DNA of 5,639 nt from Gammaproteobacteria bacterium (GTDB lineage: Bacteria > Pseudomonadota > Gammaproteobacteria > HK1). The DNA is taken from NCBI GenBank assembly GCA_020444775.1, contig JAGRHX010000402.1, forward strand, positions 1-5,639, written 5' to 3'. Below, piece after piece: positions 1 to 5,639 of the stretch; the first letter of the stretch is position 1, and every line of letters begins with the position of its first letter. The position numbers and the translations under genes were made by a program. The notes under the pieces are model-generated. The model saw nothing but the letters and a program-made list of their open reading frames with translations, made no database searches and was not told the DNA's origin.

Positions 1-1824
1 ACCACCCGTGGCTTTCGCGACGTGCTCGAGCTGCGTCGATCGACTCGAGGAGATCTATACGACACCTTCCAGGATCCACCCTCGGTGCTGGTGCCCCGGC
101 GCTGGCGCTTCGAGGTGGACGAACGCGTGGACGCCGAGGGCCGGGTGCTGCGCGCCTTGGATCCGGCCAGCCTCGAATCGCTGGTCGAGCGTCTGGTCGA
201 GATCGACGCGCAGGCCATTGCGGTCAGCCTGCTGTTCTCCTTTCTCAACGACCGTCACGAACGGATGCTCGGCGACTTCCTGCGCGCGCGCCTGCCCGAC
301 GTGCCGGTGTTCCTGTCATGCGAGGTGCTGCCCGAGATCCGCGAGTTCGAACGCACCAGTACCACCGCCATCTGTGCCTATGTGGCGCCGATCCTGCGGT
401 CCTACCTGAGGGTGCTCGACGAGGCAGTGACCGGCCTGGGCCTGCCCTCGCCGTACGTGATGGGATCCAGTGGTGGTCTGCTGGAGATCGACGAGGTCCT
501 GAAGGTCCCCGCGGTGGTGGTCGAATCCGGTCCGGCCGCGGGTGTCATCGCCTCGGCGATGCTCGGCCGGCGCATCGAGCGTCCGAACCAGATCACCTTC
601 GACATGGGTGGAACCACCGCCAAGGCCAGCCTCATCCTGGATCACCGGATCAGCACCACGCCGGAGTACGAGGTCGGTGGACACGGCAGCGGCGCGCGTC
701 ACGTGCACGGCACCGGTCATCCCATTCGGATCCCGGTGGTCGATCTCGCCGAGGTCAGCGCCGGCGGCGGCAGCATTGCCTGGATTGACCCCGCCGGCTC
801 ACTGCGAGTCGGTCCCAGCAGCGCCGGGGCAGAGCCCGGGCCGGTCTGTTACGGCCGGGGCGGCGAAGCGCCTACCGTGACCGATGCCAATCTGGTGCTG
901 GGACGACTCGGCGCTGACTCCCTGCTCGGTGGCGGGCTGCCAGTCGACCCGGCACGCGCCGAGACGGCGCTGCGCGTGCGGATCGCCGAACCGCTCGGCC
1001 TTGACGTGCACGCGGCGGCGGCGGCGATCCTGGAGATCGTCAACAATGCCATGGCCGACGCCTTGCGCACGGTCTCGATCGAGCGCGGCCATGACCCTCG
1101 CGAGTTCACGCTCACCGCCTTCGGTGGTGCCGGTCCGCTACACGCGGCGGCGCTCGCCGAGGAGTTGGAGATGCGGGAGATCCTGATCCCGCCGGCGACC
1201 GGTGCCTTCTCTGCGCTGGGTCTGGTCGGCACCGACGTTCGTCGCGACTATGCGCGCACCTGGTACAGACGTCTGGACGATGCCGATCCGCCGGCCCTCG
1301 AGGCACTGTTCCAGGCACTCGAGCGCGAGGCGAACGCGATGCTGGAACGTACCGGGATCGCGCCCGCGCGCCGCGAGCTGGTCCGGGCCGCCGATGTTCG
1401 CTACCTGCGTCAGGCCTACGAGCTGAGCGTGCCGCTGGCGCCTGGACGGATCGACGAGCAGCTGCTGGCCCGTCTGGGCGACGACTTCAACGACCAGCAC
1501 CTCAGCACCTACGGCCACGCGAACCGGGACGAGCCGATACAGATCGTCACCATTCGGGTCAGCGCCATCGGCCGCCTGGATCCGCTGCAGCTGACGCACG
1601 ACGCGGCCGAGGGGACCAGCCTCAAGGGACGACGGCCGGTCTGGTTCGATGGCGCGGGACTGCTCGACTGCCCGGTGCACGATAAACGCGCACTCGCCGT
1701 CGGCACGCGGCTTCAGGGGCCGATGATCGTGGAATCCGTGGACTCCACCGTGGTGGTACCACCGAGCTGGACACTGGAGCTGATGCCCGAGGGGCATCTG
1801 CTGTTACGCGCGGGTGAGTTTTGA
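1..1824 (+). CDS. hyuA: Hydantoinase/5-oxoprolinase alpha-type subunit (HyuA family), 5'-truncated by the window edge
   Basis: The reading frame is open from base 1 and ends at TGA 1822-1824, giving 607 visible residues. The start is outside the window: the first residues, TTRGFRDVLEL, match the end of the family's N-terminal ATPase-fold domain, so about 80-90 residues are missing (family length roughly 680-700). Counting base 1 as codon 1, visible family motifs are DMGGTTAK (201-208), SAGGGSIA (253-260), GAEPGPVCYG (276-285), TDANLVLGRL (294-303), GGAGPLHA (375-382), GAFSALGL (401-408), YLRQAYEL (468-475) and GPMIVE (573-578). Members of this family (HyuA, 5-oxoprolinase, acetone/acetophenone carboxylase subunits) use ATP to activate a cyclic amide or ketone, usually with a HyuB-type partner, in the cytoplasm. 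The substrate cannot be told from sequence. No hyuB follows; the next gene is convergent, so a partner would have to be upstream. The frame is intact and the motifs complete, so the gene looks functional. Family assignment is secure; the symbol is family-level only. Confidence 0.93.
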   Translation, partial: TTRGFRDVLELRRSTRGDLYDTFQDPPSVLVPRRWRFEVDERVDAEGRVLRALDPASLESLVERLVEIDAQAIAVSLLFSFLNDRHERMLGDFLRARLPDVPVFLSCEVLPEIREFERTSTTAICAYVAPILRSYLRVLDEAVTGLGLPSPYVMGSSGGLLEIDEVLKVPAVVVESGPAAGVIASAMLGRRIERPNQITFDMGGTTAKASLILDHRISTTPEYEVGGHGSGARHVHGTGHPIRIPVVDLAEVSAGGGSIAWIDPAGSLRVGPSSAGAEPGPVCYGRGGEAPTVTDANLVLGRLGADSLLGGGLPVDPARAETALRVRIAEPLGLDVHAAAAAILEIVNNAMADALRTVSIERGHDPREFTLTAFGGAGPLHAAALAEELEMREILIPPATGAFSALGLVGTDVRRDYARTWYRRLDDADPPALEALFQALEREANAMLERTGIAPARRELVRAADVRYLRQAYELSVPLAPGRIDEQLLARLGDDFNDQHLSTYGHANRDEPIQIVTIRVSAIGRLDPLQLTHDAAEGTSLKGRRPVWFDGAGLLDCPVHDKRALAVGTRLQGPMIVESVDSTVVVPPSWTLELMPEGHLLLRAGEF

Positions 1825-1825
1825 G

Positions 1826-1841
1826 TCAGGTCCGGACCTGA
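1826..1841. repeat. Perfect 16-bp palindrome between convergent genes, possible weak bidirectional terminator
   Basis: TCAGGTCCGGACCTGA reads the same on both strands and begins one base after the hyuA stop codon, in the 59-bp gap before the receptor gene's stop. As RNA it would fold to a 6-bp stem with a CCGG loop. An alternative hairpin pairs CCGGACC (1832-1838) with GGTCCGG (1850-1856) around an 11-nt loop, so the two folds exclude each other. The position suits transcription termination for both converging genes, but there is no T-run on either side, so it is not a canonical intrinsic terminator. A dyad-binding protein site is another possibility. Confidence 0.35.
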
Positions 1842-1883
1842 GGGCGGGCGGTCCGGGGCGATGGCTGCCAGGCCGCTCGCCGC

Positions 1884-3068
1884 TCAGAACAGCTCGACGC
1901 GCGGCAGTCCTGATACGTCCTCTTCGCGTTCTCCGTCGTGCCTCGCGATCGCCACGTGCCGGCTCTCGTTCTCCACATAGCGCTCGCCAAGTCCATCAAG
2001 AGCGATGCTCATTCTCGTCACGTCAATCCTGCCGGTGTTCATCTGGTCGGCGCTGATGACGATCAGCTCTCGCAGCTCGTCGTTGGTGGCCAGCAGTCGC
2101 TCGATGCGCTGACGCACCACGTCCTGGTATTGGATGTTGCCGAGCAACTCCACGATCCCGTCCGACAGTCGCTGGTTGTGGTCGTTGCAGACCTCGAGCA
2201 GGGAACGATAGAAACGCCGCATCTCCTCGTGGTCCGACTGCAGGCTGGCGATGAACTGGGTGACCGCCGCCATCTCCTCGATCTCCCGCGAGGTGGACTC
2301 GTTGAAGTCCCAGGAGAATCCCTCCCCGACCAGCCGGTGCACCTGGTTGATTTGACGCTCCGCCTCGAGCGCGGTCTGCGTCGAGCGTTGCGCGAGCTTC
2401 TTGACCTCATCGGCCACCACCCCGAACCCGCGCCCGGTCTGTCCGGCGCGCGCGGCTTCGATACTCGCGTTCAGCGCGAGCAGGTTGGTCTGCCGGCCGA
2501 TCTCCTGGATCATGCTGGTCAGCGAGGTCAGATTCCGGATCTCCTCGGCGAGCCGTCTGATCGTCCGGCGATCGTCCATGAGTCGTTCCGGCAGCTCCCG
2601 GATGTACTTGCCCACCGATTCGATGCTCTGCGCGTTGCGCTCGATGTCCTGCTGCAGATCGCTCGCATCGATGTCGGTGCTGGTCAGGAACTCGCGAAGC
2701 TCACACGCGGTCCGGTCCAGATCGCGGGTGCGGTTGACGATGTCAAGGGCCGAGTGCTCGGTGTCGTCGACCACCGACTGTAAGGGGGTCTGATACTGGC
2801 CCAGCAGCTCATCGAAACGCCTCATCAGTTGCGAAACGTCCTGCCAGCGTGCCTCGTCCGTACGTCGCTCGACCCAACCGAGCATACCGCCGAAGACGGC
2901 GGCGATCGCCAACAGCATGGCGATCACGTACAGCGTGTAGGCCGTGCCCGGATCGTCGTGCAGGCATTCCAGGATCCCGTGACCGACGAACATGGCGCAG
3001 ATGACCACGGCTACGGGCAGCAGGGATCGCTGTACGCGGGTCGGATCAAGCAATGACATCGCACTCAC
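1884..3068 (-). CDS. Membrane-anchored methyl-accepting chemotaxis protein with minimal periplasmic loop
   Basis: This 394-residue chemoreceptor passes signals to CheA through its cytoplasmic coiled-coil hairpin. The conserved tip runs from about residue 187 to 228, with [20 protein letters not shown] (188-207) followed by [15 protein letters not shown] (212-226). Two hydrophobic segments, at about 15-35 and 43-65, flank a loop of only about 6-8 residues (HDDPGT). There is therefore no periplasmic ligand-binding domain, and I see no HAMP or PAS domain between the membrane and the hairpin. The protein should sit in the inner membrane with almost all of its mass in the cytoplasm. After the hairpin comes a helical segment with [12 protein letters not shown] (314-325), then an acidic low-complexity tail ending in VELF; no NWETF-like CheR-binding pentapeptide is seen. 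The start is GTG at 3068, with GGAG 11 nt upstream; ATG at 3059 (391 residues) is an alternative. It is the last gene of the - strand cluster, 135 bp after cheY, and ends at TGA 1884-1886. The MCP assignment is firm; the signal sensed is unknown. Confidence 0.92.
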   Translation of the reverse strand: MSAMSLLDPTRVQRSLLPVAVVICAMFVGHGILECLHDDPGTAYTLYVIAMLLAIAAVFGGMLGWVERRTDEARWQDVSQLMRRFDELLGQYQTPLQSVVDDTEHSALDIVNRTRDLDRTACELREFLTSTDIDASDLQQDIERNAQSIESVGKYIRELPERLMDDRRTIRRLAEEIRNLTSLTSMIQEIGRQTNLLALNASIEAARAGQTGRGFGVVADEVKKLAQRSTQTALEAERQINQVHRLVGEGFSWDFNESTSREIEEMAAVTQFIASLQSDHEEMRRFYRSLLEVCNDHNQRLSDGIVELLGNIQYQDVVRQRIERLLATNDELRELIVISADQMNTGRIDVTRMSIALDGLGERYVENESRHVAIARHDGEREEDVSGLPRVELF

Positions 3069-3203
3069 TCATCAGATGACTCCGACGAAAGCTCCCGGCC
3101 TTCGGACTTCGCACGCGACGAGGGCGAAGACACGACAACGTCCTTTGACATTTCCATCGACATATGGACATGGTCCCAGGTGTATGCGCGAGCAGCGGGA
3201 CGC
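3069..3203 (-). other. 135-bp gap between cheY and the receptor gene
   Basis: This is the largest non-coding stretch in the window and is locally less GC-rich than the genes around 3141-3172. It holds three copies of GACAT on the + strand (3147-3151, 3159-3163, 3167-3171), the second overlapping a CATATG palindrome (3161-3166). A separate promoter for the receptor gene could lie here, but I find no convincing -35/-10 pair on the - strand. A 5-bp stem (GTCCC 3173-3177 with GGGAC 3197-3201) is too weak to call a terminator. Confidence 0.3.
3080..3083 (-). promoter_or_regulatory. Ribosome binding site candidate for the chemoreceptor gene
   Basis: GGAG on the - strand lies 11 nt before the GTG start at 3068 and 20 nt before the alternative ATG at 3059. 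The spacing is somewhat long for the GTG and too long for the ATG, so it favours the GTG start weakly. An ATG at 3070-3072 is out of frame with the receptor. Confidence 0.4.
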
Positions 3204-3575
3204 TCAGGCCCCGGGCACCACCTGCTTGACGACACCCAACAGCTGCTCCGGACGCACCGGCTTGACCAGCCAGCCCGTCGCACCGGCCTTCTTGCCCTGA
3301 TCGCGCATGGTCTGCTGGGACTCGGTCGTCAGCATCAGGATCGGTGTGAATCTCAAGCTGGCCAGCTTGCGCGCCGCCGTGATCAGCTCGATACCATTCA
3401 TCATCGGCATGTTGAGATCGGTGATCACCAGGCTCGGCTTCAGCCCCTTTTGCAGCTTGCCCAACGCGTCCTTGCCGTTCGCCGCGGTCTCCACCTTGAA
3501 ACCCGCCTTCGACATGATCTCACTCATGCTGAGCAGTATCGTCGACGAGTCGTCGACCAGTAATACAGACTTCAT
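3204..3575 (-). CDS. cheY: CheY-type single-domain response regulator
   Basis: This 123-residue protein is a stand-alone receiver domain with no output domain. It should carry the phosphoryl group from CheA to the flagellar motor or another target in the cytoplasm. All receiver landmarks are present: the acidic pair D8-D9 in LLVDDSST for Mg2+ binding, phospho-acceptor D53 in ITDLNMP, the switch threonine T83 in LMLTTES, and the invariant lysine K105 in WLVKP. The position equivalent to E. coli CheY Tyr106 is W102. It starts at ATG 3573-3575 with a strong AGGAG Shine-Dalgarno 6 nt upstream, and lies 44 bp after the STAS-like gene and 135 bp before the receptor gene on the same strand. That setting inside a cheA cluster supports a chemotaxis role. 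The family is certain. Whether it drives a motor switch or serves as a phosphate sink is not shown by sequence. Confidence 0.93.
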   Translation of the reverse strand: MKSVLLVDDSSTILLSMSEIMSKAGFKVETAANGKDALGKLQKGLKPSLVITDLNMPMMNGIELITAARKLASLRFTPILMLTTESQQTMRDQGKKAGATGWLVKPVRPEQLLGVVKQVVPGA

Positions 3576-3581
3576 CTAGAA

Positions 3582-3586
3582 CTCCT
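3582..3586 (-). promoter_or_regulatory. Ribosome binding site of cheY
   Basis: AGGAG on the - strand lies 6 nt before the cheY ATG. This is the clearest Shine-Dalgarno sequence in the window. It suggests strong, independent translation of cheY, as expected for a protein needed in excess over the kinase. Confidence 0.7.
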
Positions 3587-3619
3587 GACAGATTCGAGAC
3601 TGACTCGACGCGCGCCGCG

Positions 3620-3889
3620 TCAATCGTGCACTTGGGCCTCGTCTGGACCGTCGTCGGACCGCATAAGCGGCATCAACCAGGACGCAAGTCGTTCGTCATC
3701 GGGCGGAATCGACACTTTCGGTCTGGCTGCCAGCAGCACCTGCAAGACGGCGCTGTGCAGATGGGTGCAATCGCGCAGGTTGATACGCGCGTCGGGACGC
3801 TCCTGCAGCCAGGCCAGGAGGCGTTCAGCATCATCGACCTCACTCGCGCCCTTGAAGCGCGCCCCTACCTTCAACAAGGTCATTGGCAT
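3620..3889 (-). CDS. Small STAS-like protein of the chemotaxis cluster
   Basis: This 89-residue soluble protein has no signal peptide or membrane segment. Its core, INLRDCTHLHSAVLQVLLAA (36-55), fits the beta-strand plus helix of STAS/anti-sigma-factor-antagonist domains (usual pattern DLS..x.IDSSGL..L). By eye, H45-S46-A47-V48 falls where DSSG normally lies, so the usual aspartate and glycine are replaced while a serine is kept at the position that is phosphorylated in SpoIIAA-type proteins. At 89 residues it is slightly short for STAS (about 100); the C-terminus is acidic (SDDGPDEAQVHD). The ATG at 3889 overlaps the end of cheA by 10 bp and has GGGAG 8 nt upstream; a second ATG at 3883 would make an ATGA stop-start overlap with cheA. 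Translational coupling to the kinase is therefore likely. The role is unknown; binding CheA, CheY or the receptor is an inference from context. The gene itself is well supported, the STAS assignment moderately. Confidence 0.75.
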   Translation of the reverse strand: MPMTLLKVGARFKGASEVDDAERLLAWLQERPDARINLRDCTHLHSAVLQVLLAARPKVSIPPDDERLASWLMPLMRSDDGPDEAQVHD

Positions 3890-5639
3890 CGCACGATCTC
3901 CCGTAGGTTCAATAGCAGCAGCACCCGACCATCGCCGAGCAGCGCGGTGCCGCCATAGGTGGTGAAGCGGCTGAGCACGCCGGCCATGGGCTTGACGATG
4001 AGGTCAGTGACGTCGTCAAAGTCATCGACGATGATCCCGACGTTCTCGCCGGCCACCTGCACGACCAGCACCGCGACCTCTTGCGGCTCGCAGGTCTGCT
4101 CTGGGTCCACCTCGATCTCGAGCAGGTCTTGCAGTCGCAGCAATGGCAGCAGGCGCTCGCGCAGCACCACGGCCTCACGATGCTTGACTCGATGAATCGA
4201 GGCGCGCGGCACCCGCACCGTCTCGCGCACCAGGTCGAAGGGCACCCCGAACAGCTGTCCACCGACACGGATCGACATGACCTGGGTGACCGCCATGGAC
4301 AGTGGCAGTGAAAGGCTTATGGTCGTTCCCACGCCCACCGTGCTCTGAACGCCGACCTGGCCACCGACCTTGGTGACCGTGGTCCGCACCACGTCCATGC
4401 CCACACCACGGCCGGAGATATCCGAGATGTTGCCCGCGGTCGAGAAGCCCGGCGCGAAGATCAGCTGCAAGACCGCGTCATCGGACACGGTATCGAGAGC
4501 CTCCTCGCTCAACAGCCCCTTCTGATAGGCCTTGCGCTTGATCACGGCCGGGTCGATACCACCGCCATCGTCGTGGATCTCGATGGTCACCTTGTCGTCA
4601 CGCTGCGCGGCGCGTATCTCGATGCGCGCCTCGGCCGGCTTGCCAGCCGCGACGCGCGCCTCCATGGTCTCGATACCGTGATCCAGACTGTTCCGCACCA
4701 GATGCATCAACGGCTCGGCGAGCTCCTCGACCACCGTCTTGTCCGCCTCGGTGTCCTCACCGTGGATGTCCAGCACCACCTGCTTGCCCAGCCTGCGAGA
4801 CAGGTCGCGCACCAGCCGTGGCAGACGCTGGAAGGCGACGCCGACCGGCACCATGCGCACCTGCATGACGGCATACTGCAGCTCTTCGGCGAGGCGATTG
4901 ATGATGCTGTACTGGCTGCGGATGTCGCGTCCCAGCTCACGCATCTGATAGACGTTCTCGGCCTTCGCGGCCAGGAACGGCAGCGCGTTCTTGGCCACCA
5001 CCAGCTCGCCCACCAGGTCCATGAGCGAGTCGATACGTGCCGGATCGACCTTCAAGGGCCGCGCGCCGCCGCGCTCCGAAGCATTGCTCTCACGTGCCTC
5101 GGCACGCTCGACCTTCGGCTCGTCGCCGTCCATCGCAACCGGGGAGGGCTCGGTCTCGAGCGGCACTTCGTCATCGTCATTGGCGGCCAACAGACCCTGG
5201 CGCAGCGTCCCCGCAAGCTCGACGAATGCGTCGATCGCGCATCCCGCAAGCAATTGTTCCCGAGCGTCACCGACCGTTTGCGCGGCCGTCGTCGCCCCGA
5301 CCGCCAGACAGGCGCGCTCGGTCGCGGTGATCGCGCTGGCCAGCCGCCCCGTTCGCAGCTCCGGCGCACAGTCGACCGAGAGCATCTCGATCTGGGTATC
5401 GATGACCTCGGCGGCGATGCGCGTGGTCTGGTCGACATCACCTCGCGCGACAGACGCTGGCGCCGCCTCGGACCCGGCATCCGGCCCGCTCGCGGCCGCG
5501 GCTTCGATCGGCTCACCCGGCGCCTGCTGCCCGACCGGGTCCAGCGGCGCGTCGAAACCGCGCTCGGATTCGGCTATTGCCGCGAGCAGACGTCGCAGCA
5601 GCCCTGTATCCGGTGTCGAGGCCTGCAGCACCCGCTCGA
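3880..5639 (-). CDS. cheA: Chemotaxis histidine kinase CheA, 5'-truncated by the window edge
   Basis: CheA autophosphorylates with ATP in receptor arrays and passes phosphate to CheY and CheB. The frame is still open at base 5639 (the codons before 5631 read Glu-Arg), so the GTG at 5631 is unlikely to be the true start; it serves here as residue 1 of 583. The histidine-bearing P1 (Hpt) domain is not in the window. Visible parts are: an Ala/Pro/Gly-rich linker (about 28-62), a helical region of no recognised family (64-150), an acidic linker (151-190), the P3 dimerisation helices starting at LKVDPARIDSLMDLVGELVV (193-212), the P4 ATPase, and a P5 CheW-like domain (about 450-583). P4 has all its boxes: N box HLVRNSLDHGIE (310-321, with N314), G1 DDGGGID (354-360), F box FAPGFST (392-398), G2 GRGVGMD (407-413) and GTTI (435-438). 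It is the first gene of the visible - strand cluster and overlaps the STAS-like gene by 10 bp. No residue needed for ATP binding is missing, so it should be an active kinase if P1 is intact. Confidence 0.96.
   Translation of the reverse strand, partial: ERVLQASTPDTGLLRRLLAAIAESERGFDAPLDPVGQQAPGEPIEAAAASGPDAGSEAAPASVARGDVDQTTRIAAEVIDTQIEMLSVDCAPELRTGRLASAITATERACLAVGATTAAQTVGDAREQLLAGCAIDAFVELAGTLRQGLLAANDDDEVPLETEPSPVAMDGDEPKVERAEARESNASERGGARPLKVDPARIDSLMDLVGELVVAKNALPFLAAKAENVYQMRELGRDIRSQYSIINRLAEELQYAVMQVRMVPVGVAFQRLPRLVRDLSRRLGKQVVLDIHGEDTEADKTVVEELAEPLMHLVRNSLDHGIETMEARVAAGKPAEARIEIRAAQRDDKVTIEIHDDGGGIDPAVIKRKAYQKGLLSEEALDTVSDDAVLQLIFAPGFSTAGNISDISGRGVGMDVVRTTVTKVGGQVGVQSTVGVGTTISLSLPLSMAVTQVMSIRVGGQLFGVPFDLVRETVRVPRASIHRVKHREAVVLRERLLPLLRLQDLLEIEVDPEQTCEPQEVAVLVVQVAGENVGIIVDDFDDVTDLIVKPMAGVLSRFTTYGGTALLGDGRVLLLLNLREIVRCQ
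3898..3902 (-). promoter_or_regulatory. Ribosome binding site of the STAS-like gene, inside the cheA 3' end
   Basis: GGGAG on the - strand lies 8 nt before ATG 3889 and 14 nt before the alternative ATG 3883, so it decides in favour of the upstream start. It lies within the last codons of cheA, so ribosomes finishing cheA would uncover or re-use it. Confidence 0.6.

Noticed and set aside
1138..1797. 219-codon open frame on the - strand opposite hyuA
   Set aside because: It lies fully antisense to conserved HyuA motifs, has a His/Arg/Gln-rich composition and no recognisable fold; a GC-driven shadow.
1938..2783. 281-codon open frame on the + strand opposite the receptor gene
   Set aside because: It is an antisense shadow: composition is rich in Leu, Val, Asp, His and Arg with no domain, and it lies wholly within a clear MCP gene. 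High GC content keeps stop codons rare in this frame.
3145..3150. TTGACA, a -35-like hexamer on the + strand
   Set aside because: It would point antisense into cheY, and no -10-like sequence is found at about 17 bp downstream (the sequence there is around ACATGG).
3065..3283. 72-codon open frame on the - strand spanning the cheY end and the gap before the receptor gene
   Set aside because: Most of its first third overlaps cheY in another frame, and it has no ribosome site or family resemblance. It ends just inside the receptor start region, but nothing else supports it as a leader peptide.
3541..3557. 17-bp inverted repeat GTCGACGAGTCGTCGAC
   Set aside because: It lies in the cheY codons for the invariant VDDSST motif; the symmetry follows from GC-rich codon choice for Val-Asp-Asp-Ser-Ser-Thr and needs no other explanation.
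5629..5631. GTG as the real start of cheA
   Set aside because: The frame continues open to the window edge (Glu-Arg codons before it), and starting there would leave a CheA with no Hpt domain; the gene is better read as cut by the window.

Overview
The window reads as chromosomal DNA of a GC-rich, motile proteobacterium. Codon usage is strongly GC-biased in every gene, and coding density is very high. I lean towards a gammaproteobacterium, perhaps a Chromatiales-type lineage, from the style of the chemotaxis proteins. This is an impression, because no rRNA or other taxonomic marker is present. All five genes show similar base composition, and I see no mobile element, tRNA, CRISPR array or sign of recent transfer.

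Layout: bases 1-1824 (+ strand) hold most of a HyuA/HyuA-like ATP-dependent hydantoinase/5-oxoprolinase subunit whose first roughly 80-90 residues lie before the window. It ends in a 59-bp intergenic gap containing a perfect 16-bp palindrome. It meets, tail to tail, a chemotaxis gene cluster on the - strand that fills the rest of the window. In transcription order the cluster is: cheA (histidine kinase, running off the right edge at 5639), a small STAS-like protein overlapping the cheA stop, a single-domain CheY-type response regulator, and a membrane-anchored chemoreceptor (MCP) with a tiny periplasmic loop.

The four - strand genes make a coherent signalling unit. The receptor's cytoplasmic hairpin would control CheA; CheA would phosphorylate the CheY-like protein at Asp53; CheY-P would act on a flagellar motor or other output. 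No cheW, cheR, cheB, cheD or cheZ is visible. Any of these would lie beyond 5639 or elsewhere. The most interesting points are the receptor's C-terminal segment, which carries a D-x-x-x-Q helix motif resembling the catalytic segment of CheZ and ends in an acidic linker plus ELF, and the uncharacterised STAS-like protein translationally overlapped with cheA.
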